Below the pieces are notes generated by a model that had not been told where the DNA came from, did no database searches, and worked only from the letters and a program-made list of their open reading frames with translations. From Bacteroidales bacterium (lineage in GTDB: Bacteria; Bacteroidota; Bacteroidia; Bacteroidales; UBA3824): a stretch of 64,000 bases of DNA. The position numbers were made by a program, and so were the translations under genes. Location of the stretch: assembly GCA_016286055.1 (NCBI GenBank), contig JAEERW010000006.1, positions 1-64,000 of the forward strand, in the 5' to 3' direction. Shown one piece after another: positions 1 through 8,311 of this stretch (position 1 is the stretch's first letter; each line of letters begins with the position of its first letter).

Positions 1-31
1 CCGCCACGTTGCAACACCCTTGCAACGGCAT

Positions 32-65
32 AAAAAAAGCCCGCAGGCGCACATACCCACGGGCT
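32..65 (-). terminator. Hairpin with T run on the - strand
   Basis: AGCCCG (38-43) pairs with CGGGCT (60-65), and an A7 run at 32-38 gives a T run after the stem when read on the - strand. The orientation fits termination of leftward transcription, although no - strand gene is visible to its right. Confidence 0.45.
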
Positions 66-330
66 AAAAATTAACATATAATACGCTAAATACTAACTAT
101 TTAAATATCCAATCCCCACACAATCACCGCCAACCTCCACCCGTCCACCATTTCCACTCCTCCATCCCTTCCCCAATCACCATAAAATCACCATAAATTA
201 CTTTTTGAGTGAAATTCGGGAAATGCTAAGTGATTGAGGGATAAAGGGGTAAGGGGTGGGGGAAAAGATTTTTTGTGGTGTGGGGGATATTTTTATGTGT
301 TAGTATTTTTATGGTATCAAACATAATGCT

Positions 331-338
331 TATATTTG
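331..338 (+). promoter_or_regulatory. uvrB promoter -7 element
   Basis: TATATTTG matches the Bacteroidota consensus TAnnTTTG and lies 22 bases before the uvrB ATG. No clear TTTG -33 element is present at the usual spacing. Confidence 0.6.
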
Positions 339-360
339 CGATTCAAAATGATAAGAGAAG

Positions 361-2355
361 ATGAATTTTAAACTTGTTTCGCAGTTCAAGCCCACAGGCG
401 ACCAGCCCGATGCCATCAGGCAACTTACCGAAGGCGTGGAGCGTAGCGACCGTTACCAAATATTAAAAGGTGTAACTGGTTCGGGCAAGACGTTTACCAT
501 TGCCAACGTTATTGCCAACCTCAACCGCCCCGTGCTGGTTTTAAGCCACAACAAAACCCTCGCGGCGCAATTATACGGCGAGTTTAAGTCGTTTTTCCCC
601 GAAAATGCCGTGGAATATTTCGTGTCGTACTACGATTATTACCAGCCCGAAGCGTTTATTCCCACCACCAACACCTATATAGAAAAAGACCTTTCGATCA
701 ACGACGATATTGAAAAACTCCGTCTCAGCGCCACTACAGCTTTGCTTTCGGGCCGTCGCGACATCATCATAGTAAGCTCGGTATCGTGCCTTTACGGTAT
801 CGGCAATCCCGAAGATTTCCATGCCAACATATTGAAAATCAAAAAGGGCGACCATATTGAGCGCAACGACCTTTTGAGAAATCTTTCATCGAGTCTCTAT
901 TCGCGCAATCAGGTTGAGTTTAAGCACGGAACATTCCGCGTTAATGGCGACACCGTTGACATTTTTGTTGCATACGACGATTTTGCTTTCCGCATCGTGT
1001 TTTGGGACGACGAAATCGATGAAATTTACACCTTCGACCCAGTGTCGGGTCATACAATCGAAAAGTTGGACATGGCCATCATCTATCCTGCCAACATATT
1101 CATGACCTCCAAGGAGCGTATGTTTGAGGCTATGAAAAACATCCGTATCGACCTCGGTTTGCAGATACAGCAACTTCAGGATGCCGGAAAATCGTTGGAA
1201 GCTAAACGTTTGGAAGACCGTGTAAACAACGACCTCGAAATGATGCAAGAACTCGGACATTGCTCCGGCATCGAAAACTATTCGCGATATTTCGACGGTC
1301 GCAAGCCTGGAAGTCGTCCGTTTTGCCTTCTCGACTATTTCCCCGATGATTTTATCACTGTTATCGACGAAAGCCATGTTACTCTTGGTCAAATACATGC
1401 AATGTTTGGCGGCGACCGTTCGCGCAAGGTCAACCTTGTGGAATACGGATTTCGTTTGCCTGCTGCATTAGACAACCGTCCGCTAAAATTCTCTGAATTT
1501 GAACAACTTACACACCAAACCATATACCTCAGTGCCACTCCCGCCGAATACGAACTCGAAAAATGCGAGGGCGTGATAGTGGAGCAGATGATACGCCCCA
1601 CAGGTTTGCTCGACCCGCCCATCGACGTGCGGAAGTCGGAAAACCAAATCGACGACCTTATCAACGAGATACAGCAGGTAGTGAAACGCGACGAGCGTGT
1701 ACTCGTAACCACCCTCACCAAGCGCACCGCCGAGGAACTCACCAAATACCTCACCAAAATGGGCGTCCGCTCGGCCTATATCCACAGCGAGGTAGACACA
1801 TTGGAACGCATAGAAATAATGGACGGACTGCGCAAAGGTATGTTTGATGTGCTTGTGGGAGTCAACCTTCTGCGCGAGGGTCTCGACCTTCCCGAAGTTT
1901 CGCTTGTGGCTATACTCGATGCCGACAAGGAGGGATTTTTGCGTTCTGCCCGTTCGCTCACTCAGACAGCGGGTCGCGCCGCTCGAAACGTCAACGGCAA
2001 AGTGATAATGTATGCCGACATAATCACCGATTCGATGCGTGCCACTATCGACGAAACCAATCGTCACCGCACTATTCAAATACAGTACAACAAAGACCAT
2101 AATATCACACCCAAGCAGATACGCAAAGGCGACACGTTGCTGTTTCCAAAGAAAGATGCACCCGAAAACCGTCTTGCTCAAACCGAAATTACAGCTGTTG
2201 CCGCCGAATCCTCTTCATCCTTTATGTCGAAAAAGGATATCGAACGCGAAATCGCCAAGGCCAAAGCCGAAATGGAGCGTGCCGCCAAGAAACTCGACTT
2301 TGTTAATGCCGCAAAATTCCGCGATATTATGTTCGAATTGCAGTCGAAACTTTAA
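361..2355 (+). CDS. uvrB: Excinuclease ABC subunit UvrB
   Basis: This is the damage-verifying helicase subunit of nucleotide excision repair, which receives DNA from UvrA and recruits UvrC. The 664-residue length is normal for the family. Walker A GVTGSGKT is at residues 37-44, the tyrosine-rich beta-hairpin (YYDYYQPEAF) that clamps the damaged strand is near residue 90, the Walker B-type VIDESH is near 335, and the helicase C-terminal half carries the TAGRAARN motif. The C-terminal UVR helical hairpin that binds UvrC is seen in the last 45 residues. The ATG at 361 is chosen because it sits just after a TATATTTG promoter. uvrA and uvrC are not in the window. The assignment is secure. Confidence 0.98.
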   Translation: MNFKLVSQFKPTGDQPDAIRQLTEGVERSDRYQILKGVTGSGKTFTIANVIANLNRPVLVLSHNKTLAAQLYGEFKSFFPENAVEYFVSYYDYYQPEAFIPTTNTYIEKDLSINDDIEKLRLSATTALLSGRRDIIIVSSVSCLYGIGNPEDFHANILKIKKGDHIERNDLLRNLSSSLYSRNQVEFKHGTFRVNGDTVDIFVAYDDFAFRIVFWDDEIDEIYTFDPVSGHTIEKLDMAIIYPANIFMTSKERMFEAMKNIRIDLGLQIQQLQDAGKSLEAKRLEDRVNNDLEMMQELGHCSGIENYSRYFDGRKPGSRPFCLLDYFPDDFITVIDESHVTLGQIHAMFGGDRSRKVNLVEYGFRLPAALDNRPLKFSEFEQLTHQTIYLSATPAEYELEKCEGVIVEQMIRPTGLLDPPIDVRKSENQIDDLINEIQQVVKRDERVLVTTLTKRTAEELTKYLTKMGVRSAYIHSEVDTLERIEIMDGLRKGMFDVLVGVNLLREGLDLPEVSLVAILDADKEGFLRSARSLTQTAGRAARNVNGKVIMYADIITDSMRATIDETNRHRTIQIQYNKDHNITPKQIRKGDTLLFPKKDAPENRLAQTEITAVAAESSSSFMSKKDIEREIAKAKAEMERAAKKLDFVNAAKFRDIMFELQSKL

Positions 2356-2413
2356 AATCAAAAAAAATGTAAGATTTTTTGGCTTAAATGCTTACTATTT
2401 GTCATTTAATTTT

Positions 2414-2421
2414 TACTTTTG
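2414..2421 (+). promoter_or_regulatory. ftsK promoter -7 element
   Basis: TACTTTTG matches TAnnTTTG. It overlaps the most upstream possible start of the ftsK frame (2419), so that start is unlikely and the ATG at 2443 is preferred. Confidence 0.6.
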
Positions 2422-2442
2422 CAAAAATTACTCAAACGTACA

Positions 2443-5112
2443 ATGTCAAGAAGAAGAAATTCGGACTATCAGTCCCCAATAGATATTTTAAAAACTACGC
2501 TTACGAGCGACCGAGCCAAGCTTATATGGTTTCTGTTGTTTGTATTGCTGTCGGTTGTGGAACTTATTGGCTTCCTGTCGTATCTCGGCACGTGGCGCGA
2601 AGACCAGAGTAAGTTTGAAATAGGATGGCTCAAATTTCTGTTTGATTCAGAAATTGAAGTGGCTAACTGGTCTCACAAACTAGGCGCTTTGATAGCGCAT
2701 ATATTTATACACCATCTTTTTGGTATTCCTTCTTTTGTGTTTGTTCCGCTAACATTGCTCTGCGGATTAAAAATTGTTGGCATTGAGCCAGTTCCATTGC
2801 GAACCACAGCCAAATGGTCGTTGCTTATAATGTTTTGGCTTTCAGTTACTTTGGGATTCTTTTTCGGCGATAGCGCATTCTATTATGGCGGAATGGTAGG
2901 ATACGAATTGGCGTATTGGTTCGAGTCGGTGCTGGGTAAGGTTGGCACAATCCTGTTGTTGTTGATTACCGCCACAGTGCTTTTCGTTTTTGCAAAGGAT
3001 AGCGCTATGGAGTGGATAAAGATATTTTTTGATGATTTTTCCAAACGTCGCGACATTAAACATGCTGTGCAAACCGCACGTCAATATACAAGCACATCTC
3101 AGCAAGATATCATCAACCTTGCCCGTGCCAAAAATGCTGGCTCTGTTTCAACTCAACAGCGCGACCCAGATTTTGACTATATCGACGAAGACGAGCAAGA
3201 AAACCAGCTAAACGCTCCTGTAAATCAGGCAAAATCGGACAGTGGTACATCTCCATTCAGCTTTATAAAAGAAAAGCTCTTCAAAAACAAAGACTACAAA
3301 GGTGAGGATCAGAAAATTGAGTTTAACGAAAAAAACGAACCTTCCACCCAAGCCGCTACTACAGAAAACGAGCGTTACTATCTCGACGATAACGGCAACA
3401 AAGTGCAAGCCGACAATATTGGATTTGAGGTTGACGACACCACACAGAATACCGAAGAATCTATCAGCGGAATAGGTACCACCAATAATGATTCTGTTTC
3501 GCAGCAAAATCCCGACGCACCAGATTCAACTGATGGCACTATGCTCGAAGTGGAAACCAATCACGACATTACAGCCGATGACGTTAATCAGTTGCCACCT
3601 TACAATCCCACATTAGACCTTCCCAATTACAAGCTGCCCTCCATCGACCTGCTCGAAGACTACAAGTCGGACGCTAAGCCAGTGGAGAATTCAGAACTTA
3701 TGGAGAACAAAATTAAGATTGTGGAGGCACTCAAAAACTTCAAAATAAAGATAGACAAGATAAAAGCCACTATCGGACCTACCGTAACACTTTATGAGAT
3801 TGTTCCCGCAGCAGGTGTGCGTATTTCAAAAATTCAGAATCTTGAAGCTGATATAATGTTGAGCCTTAAAGCGTTAGGTATACGTATTATTGCGCCTATG
3901 CCCGGACGTGGCACTGTTGGTATCGAAGTGCCCAACAAAAATCCCGAAATTGTGTCGATGCGTTCGCTCATTGTTTCCGCCAAGTTTCAGGAGAGCAAAT
4001 TTGAGCTACCCATCGCCCTCGGAAAGGATATTAGCAACCAATCATACGTGATGGACCTTACCAAATGTCCCCACCTTTTGGTAGCAGGTGCTACTGGTCA
4101 AGGTAAATCTGTCGGCTTAAACACCATTGTGGCCTCAATCCTTTACCGTAAGCATCCGGCACAAGTTAAGTTTGTGTTGGTTGACCCCAAAAAGGTAGAG
4201 CTCACACTTTATAATAATATAGAAAAACATTATCTTGCCAAACTGCCCGACAGCGATGAGGCAATCATTACCGACGTGGACAAAGTGAAGGAAACCCTCA
4301 ACTCGCTCACCGTGGAGATGACAAACCGTTACGACCTTCTCAAGGAGGCTGGCGTGCGCAATATCAAAGAATACAACGAAAAGTTTATAGCACGTCGTCT
4401 CAATCCTGAAAAAGGTCACAAGTATCTGCCTTATATAGTGTTGATTATCGACGAGTTTGCCGACCTTATCATGACCGCAGGCAAGGAGATAGAAAAACCC
4501 ATAGCCCGTATAGCCCAGCTTGCCCGCGCCATCGGCATACATATGATAGTGGCCACACAGCGACCCACCACCAACATCATCACAGGTCTTATCAAGGCCA
4601 ACTTCCCAACCCGAATAGCGTTTAAAGTATCGTCGATGATGGACTCGCGCACAATCCTCGACTGCTCAGGCGCTCAGCACCTTATAGGACGGGGCGACAT
4701 GCTTATTTCAAACGGTAGCGACCTTACACGTCTGCAATGTGCCTTTATCGATACTCCCGAGCTTGAACGCATCACCAAGTTTATCGGTAACCAGCAGGGC
4801 TATCCTATGACATTTGAACTCCCCGAACCCGACATCGAACCCTCAGAAGGCGGCGAGGCGGTAGACCTTTCAAAACGCGACCCACTTTTCGAAGAGGCAG
4901 CAAGGCTCATTGTGATAAGCCAACAGGGCAGCACCTCGCTTTTGCAGCGCAAGATGGAAATCGGCTACAATCGTGCAGGACGTATTATGGATCAGTTGGA
5001 GGCAGCTGGCATTGTTGGTCCAAACGAAGGCAGCAAAGCCCGAAGTGTCAATTACACAAGTGAATACGACTTGATGCAATTCCTCAACCGACTTTACGAG
5101 GAAAACCAATAG
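2443..5112 (+). CDS. ftsK: DNA translocase FtsK/SpoIIIE
   Basis: This is a membrane-anchored hexameric dsDNA pump that clears chromosome termini from the septum and helps dimer resolution. At 889 residues it is a short-linker FtsK. About four hydrophobic segments lie in residues 20-190, followed by a charged, low-complexity linker (about 220-400). The motor domain has Walker A GATGQGKS at about 549-556 and Walker B LIIDEFADL near 667. The C-terminal gamma winged helix, which reads polar DNA signals, covers roughly the last 65 residues. The start is placed at 2443 because the upstream alternative overlaps the promoter. A LolA-like gene follows after 114 bases, a neighbourhood common in Bacteroidota. 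Confidence 0.97.
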   Translation: MSRRRNSDYQSPIDILKTTLTSDRAKLIWFLLFVLLSVVELIGFLSYLGTWREDQSKFEIGWLKFLFDSEIEVANWSHKLGALIAHIFIHHLFGIPSFVFVPLTLLCGLKIVGIEPVPLRTTAKWSLLIMFWLSVTLGFFFGDSAFYYGGMVGYELAYWFESVLGKVGTILLLLITATVLFVFAKDSAMEWIKIFFDDFSKRRDIKHAVQTARQYTSTSQQDIINLARAKNAGSVSTQQRDPDFDYIDEDEQENQLNAPVNQAKSDSGTSPFSFIKEKLFKNKDYKGEDQKIEFNEKNEPSTQAATTENERYYLDDNGNKVQADNIGFEVDDTTQNTEESISGIGTTNNDSVSQQNPDAPDSTDGTMLEVETNHDITADDVNQLPPYNPTLDLPNYKLPSIDLLEDYKSDAKPVENSELMENKIKIVEALKNFKIKIDKIKATIGPTVTLYEIVPAAGVRISKIQNLEADIMLSLKALGIRIIAPMPGRGTVGIEVPNKNPEIVSMRSLIVSAKFQESKFELPIALGKDISNQSYVMDLTKCPHLLVAGATGQGKSVGLNTIVASILYRKHPAQVKFVLVDPKKVELTLYNNIEKHYLAKLPDSDEAIITDVDKVKETLNSLTVEMTNRYDLLKEAGVRNIKEYNEKFIARRLNPEKGHKYLPYIVLIIDEFADLIMTAGKEIEKPIARIAQLARAIGIHMIVATQRPTTNIITGLIKANFPTRIAFKVSSMMDSRTILDCSGAQHLIGRGDMLISNGSDLTRLQCAFIDTPELERITKFIGNQQGYPMTFELPEPDIEPSEGGEAVDLSKRDPLFEEAARLIVISQQGSTSLLQRKMEIGYNRAGRIMDQLEAAGIVGPNEGSKARSVNYTSEYDLMQFLNRLYEENQ

Positions 5113-5132
5113 ATATCTTGCTTAAAAATTAT

Positions 5133-5140
5133 TAAATTTG
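5133..5140 (+). promoter_or_regulatory. Promoter -7 element for the LolA-like gene
   Basis: TAAATTTG matches TAnnTTTG and leaves a leader of roughly 80 bases before the ATG at 5227, so the gene can be expressed separately from ftsK. Confidence 0.55.
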
Positions 5141-5226
5141 CGCCCTTACAATAACAAAAACACTGTATCTGCGTTTATTCCACAAAAAACAGAAAACATT
5201 TTTTAAACACTAATACACTAACAAAG

Positions 5227-5931
5227 ATGAAAATTACACGACTTTTAGCAGCATTTATGCTTATAACAGCAACATCTACCGCACTTTACGCTCAGGACGA
5301 AACTCACGACCCCGCAGCCAAGAAAGTCCTCGACAAGGTGTTAGCAACTACTAAAGGATATCAAACTCTTCGTGCATCGTTTGATTGGGCGATGGAAAAC
5401 AAGGTAGAAAAAACCAAAGACACCAAGAGCGGTTTTATGTTTATCAAAGGCGATAAATACAAACTCGTGATGTCAGGTACCGAAATCTTTACCGACGGAA
5501 CAGCCCTCTGGCAATACTCAAAAGATATCAACGAGATTACTATTAATGAGGTGGAAGAAAATGCCGAATCTATCGTTAGCAATCCCACCAAAATATTCGA
5601 ACTCTACAAGAGCGGTTTCAAATACCGTTTAAAAGAGGAAACCACCGCATCGGTAAAGACCAAAGTTGACGGCAAAGTTACATCCACCAAAAAAGCTTGC
5701 TACGTAATCGACCTCTATCCCGAGAAACCTGCAACTGTGGAGTATCACACTATCAGACTTGTTATCGACAAGGCTAACACCCAGATAGCCAGCTTGGATA
5801 TTATGTTTAAAAACGGCACCGAGCAGATTATTGAAATCACCGAATACAAACCCAATACACCTATGCCAGACAATCTTTTCACCTTTGACAAGTCAAAATA
5901 TCCGGGTGTAGAAATCAATGATATGCGTTAA
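5227..5931 (+). CDS. LolA-like outer-membrane lipoprotein carrier protein
   Basis: This is a periplasmic protein of 234 residues with a Sec signal peptide (cleavage near ALYAQ, residues 18-22). The remainder has the LolA/LolB pattern: an N-terminal helix (AKKVLDKVLATTKGY), then strands holding GxMFIKGDKYKL and TDGTALWQYSKDINEITI, and a C-terminal PDNLFTFD segment. LolA carries lipoproteins from the inner to the outer membrane. The match is by fold pattern and by position behind ftsK; several LolA-like paralogues exist in Bacteroidota, so the exact cargo role is inferred. Confidence 0.85.
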   Translation: MKITRLLAAFMLITATSTALYAQDETHDPAAKKVLDKVLATTKGYQTLRASFDWAMENKVEKTKDTKSGFMFIKGDKYKLVMSGTEIFTDGTALWQYSKDINEITINEVEENAESIVSNPTKIFELYKSGFKYRLKEETTASVKTKVDGKVTSTKKACYVIDLYPEKPATVEYHTIRLVIDKANTQIASLDIMFKNGTEQIIEITEYKPNTPMPDNLFTFDKSKYPGVEINDMR

Positions 5932-6064
5932 TGGTATTCTTTTTGAGGCGTTTTATTTGGCTGTGTTATAATTAGTTACGGTGAAATTGTGATAATATTT
6001 CTCTGACAACCAAACATTAAGCCAAAAAAAAAAGCAAAAAAACAATAAAAAAAACGCTTTAAAA

Positions 6065-6096
6065 TTTGATTATACCGATAAACGTCTTTATATTTG
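6065..6096 (+). promoter_or_regulatory. HU gene promoter
   Basis: A full match to the Bacteroidota promoter: TTTG (6065-6068), a 20-base spacer, then TATATTTG (6089-6096). The leader to the ATG at 6146 is about 40 bases. Confidence 0.8.
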
Positions 6097-6145
6097 CAGC
6101 ACAAAAAAACTAATGTAATTTATTGAAAATTAAATATTTTTAGCA

Positions 6146-6427
6146 ATGACAAAAGCAGACATCGTAAACGACATTTCCAAAAACACAGGAATTGAAAAAG
6201 TAACAGTACAGAAAGCCGTAGAAGCTTTCATGGACACTATCAAAGCTTCGTTAGTGGAGAACAAAAACGTATACCTCCGTGGATTCGGTAGCTTTGTTAT
6301 CAAAACAAGAGCTCAGAAAACCGCTCGTAACATCTCTAAAAACACCACTATCGTTATCCCTGAGCACAACATTCCCGCATTCAAACCCTCGAAACTTTTT
6401 GTAAGCGAAGTTAAAGGCGGCAAGTAA
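6146..6427 (+). CDS. HU-family DNA-binding protein
   Basis: This is a 93-residue histone-like protein that bends and compacts DNA as a dimer. The N-terminal helices (MTKADIVNDISKNTG) and the DNA-binding arm region (GFGSFVIKTRAQKTARNI...IPEHNIPAFKPSK) are both clear; the arm keeps the Pro that intercalates (NIPAFKPSK). The start follows a strong promoter. The ribosomal-type mini gene at 6474 and rng follow on the same strand, a gene order often seen in the phylum. Confidence 0.96.
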   Translation: MTKADIVNDISKNTGIEKVTVQKAVEAFMDTIKASLVENKNVYLRGFGSFVIKTRAQKTARNISKNTTIVIPEHNIPAFKPSKLFVSEVKGGK

Positions 6428-6473
6428 TTGTGTGCACCAATTATTTTTTTTAACATTTTAAAACACAACAGCT

Positions 6474-6563
6474 ATGCCAAGCGGAAAGAAAAGAAAACGT
6501 CATAAAATGGCTACGCACAAACGCAAAAAACGTTTGCGCAAAGACAGACACAAGAAAAAATAG
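6474..6563 (+). CDS. Very small basic ribosomal-type protein (AURKAIP1/COX24-like, bS22/mS38-related)
   Basis: This 29-residue peptide begins MPSGKKRKRHKMATHKRKKR and is nearly all Lys, Arg and His. The same sequence type is annotated in Bacteroidota as an AURKAIP1/COX24-domain protein; that domain is shared with mitochondrial mS38 and mycobacterial bS22, which sit on the small ribosomal subunit near the decoding site. The ribosomal role here is inferred from family resemblance. It lies 46 bases after HU and is followed by a strong terminator, so HU and this gene probably share one transcript. It is short enough that standard gene finders can miss it. Confidence 0.85.
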   Translation: MPSGKKRKRHKMATHKRKKRLRKDRHKKK

Positions 6564-6578
6564 TGTCATGAGCAAACT

Positions 6579-6620
6579 AAAAAATCAAAAAGCGGCTTAA
6601 TGCCTCTTTTTGATTTTTTT
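6579..6620 (+). terminator. Rho-independent terminator after the mini ribosomal gene
   Basis: AAAAAATCAAAAAG (6579-6592) pairs with CTTTTTGATTTTTT (6606-6619), with an inner GGC/GCC stem around TTAAT; the right arm itself forms the T run. Confidence 0.8.
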
Positions 6621-6667
6621 AATTACTAACCCCCTACGCCATAGTAACGTAGGACAACATTCTTACA

Positions 6668-8227
6668 GTGAACAACGATTTAGTCATCAATGCTACTGAG
6701 TCGGAAATTGTAATTGCCTTGTTGGAAGACAGGCAATTAGTGGAAATACACAAAGAAAAGAGGAATCAGCGGTTTTCGGTTGGCGATATTTACCTCGGCA
6801 AGGTGAAAAAAATTATGCCAGGTCTTAATGCCGCCTTTGTAGAAGTAGGATACGAAAAAGATGCATTCCTGCACTATCAGGATCTTGGTCCACAGTTCTC
6901 TACTCTGCATAAATATGTGCAAACTGCAATGGATAATCCCAAAAACTGCAAACCTCTTCAATACATCAATCTTATGCCCGAGATTAACAAAAAGGGCAAA
7001 ATTACCGAACAAATTGCATCGGGTCAGCGTGTGCTGGTACAGATAAGCAAAGAACCAATTTCTACCAAAGGTCCGAGGCTTACTTCTGAAATTTCAATGG
7101 CAGGACGAAACCTCGTTTTGTTACCGTTCTCCGACAAAGTCTCTATTTCTCAAAAGATTAAGGGAAAAGAAGAACGCGAAAGATTAAGGCAATTGATTCT
7201 TGCCATTAAGCCTAAAAATTTTGGAATAATTGTACGCACCGAAGCTAAAAACCGTCGTGTGGCGGTTCTCGATGCAGAAATTAAGTCGCTCGTTGAAAAA
7301 TGGGAAAACGCTATATCGGTGCTCGGAGCAGGTGTGATGCCGCCCAAGTTGATTGCCGGAGAAATGGATGCCACAAGTGCTATTCTCCGCGATACGCTGA
7401 GTAATTCGTTTAACAGTGTAATTACCAACGACCCGGCAATTTATCACGAAGCAAAAAACTTTGTCAGCAGCATTGCTCCCGACAAAGAAAAAATTGTAAA
7501 ACTCGACACCGACAAAATCTCGCTATTCGACCGTTATTTTAATATCGAAAAGCAGATTAAATTGCTGTTTGGCAAGACAGTAACTTTTAAAAACGGGGCG
7601 TACCTGATTATGGAGCACACTGAGGCTCTGTTTGTAATAGACGTTAATAGTGGCAACCGCGCCAACAACGCCGATCAAGAAACCAACGCCCTCGAAGTTA
7701 ACCTTGCCGCAGCCGACGAGATTGCTCGCCAACTACGGTTGCGCGATATTGGAGGAATTATTGTGGTTGATTTCATTGATATGCATCTCAACCAAAACAA
7801 AAAAGCACTCCACGACAAAATGAAAGAGGCTATGGCCTCCGACAGAACCAAGCACAATATTCTGCCTCTGAGCAAGTTCGGCCTCATGCAGATTACACGC
7901 CAAAGGGTACGTCCCGAGATGAACATGAACACTCAGGAGGTTTGCCCAACGTGCGGCGGCACAGGAGAGATAGGTTCTACCTTGCTCCTCGCCGACGAAA
8001 TAGAGGAAGATTTGAAAACTATTGTTTCAGAAGGCTCTCACAAAAAGGTTACGCTCAAAGTTAACCCAATTATCGAAGCCTACCTAACCAAGGGTCTTTT
8101 CTCTATTCGCTTTAAATGGCAGTTGAAATACAAGGTCCGGATAAAAATTCAATCCGACTCTGAATACGGACTAATAAAATTCGACTTCCTCGACAACGAA
8201 GGCAATGTGATTGAGTTCGAAAATTAA
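6668..8227 (+). CDS. rng: Ribonuclease G/E family endoribonuclease
   Basis: This single-strand-specific endonuclease is involved in rRNA maturation and mRNA decay. It has 519 residues, close to RNase G and without the long RNase E scaffold tail. The S1 domain begins near residue 36 (GDIYLGKVKKIMPGLNAAFV). Catalytic Mg-binding residues are D325 (in FVIDVNSGN) and D368 (in VVDFIDM); the zinc-link CPxC motif is at 426-429. The start is a GTG at 6668, since no in-frame ATG precedes the conserved N-terminus. A CCTACG/CGTAGG hairpin (6633-6653) lies just before the start. The gene follows the HU and mini-ribosomal genes. Confidence 0.95.
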   Translation: MNNDLVINATESEIVIALLEDRQLVEIHKEKRNQRFSVGDIYLGKVKKIMPGLNAAFVEVGYEKDAFLHYQDLGPQFSTLHKYVQTAMDNPKNCKPLQYINLMPEINKKGKITEQIASGQRVLVQISKEPISTKGPRLTSEISMAGRNLVLLPFSDKVSISQKIKGKEERERLRQLILAIKPKNFGIIVRTEAKNRRVAVLDAEIKSLVEKWENAISVLGAGVMPPKLIAGEMDATSAILRDTLSNSFNSVITNDPAIYHEAKNFVSSIAPDKEKIVKLDTDKISLFDRYFNIEKQIKLLFGKTVTFKNGAYLIMEHTEALFVIDVNSGNRANNADQETNALEVNLAAADEIARQLRLRDIGGIIVVDFIDMHLNQNKKALHDKMKEAMASDRTKHNILPLSKFGLMQITRQRVRPEMNMNTQEVCPTCGGTGEIGSTLLLADEIEEDLKTIVSEGSHKKVTLKVNPIIEAYLTKGLFSIRFKWQLKYKVRIKIQSDSEYGLIKFDFLDNEGNVIEFEN

Positions 8228-8238
8228 AGAGATTCAAT

Positions 8239-8280
8239 AAAAAAACCGACTAACGGGTAACTTCGTCAGTCGGTTTTTTT
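8239..8280. terminator. Bidirectional terminator between rng and guaA
   Basis: ACCGACT (8245-8251) pairs with AGTCGGT (8268-8274), with an A run before the stem and a T run after it. It can end both the rightward rng and the leftward guaA transcripts. Confidence 0.85.
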
Positions 8281-8311
8281 ATTTATTATGCATTATGAAT
8301 TATGCATTAAA

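Larger units (their letters stand above)
1..360. other. Gene-free region upstream of uvrB
   Basis: No gene is seen. Two small inverted repeats lie at 7-27 and 38-65. From about 104 to 200 the + strand is almost free of G (C-rich), and from about 200 to 315 it is almost free of C (G-rich), so the halves form a rough, imperfect inverted repeat. The G-rich half holds four close G runs at 238-262. The uvrB promoter follows at 331-338. Confidence 0.7.

Noticed and set aside
1483..2181. A 232-codon - strand frame inside uvrB
   Set aside because: Shadow of the conserved uvrB gene with no promoter and an implausible composition.
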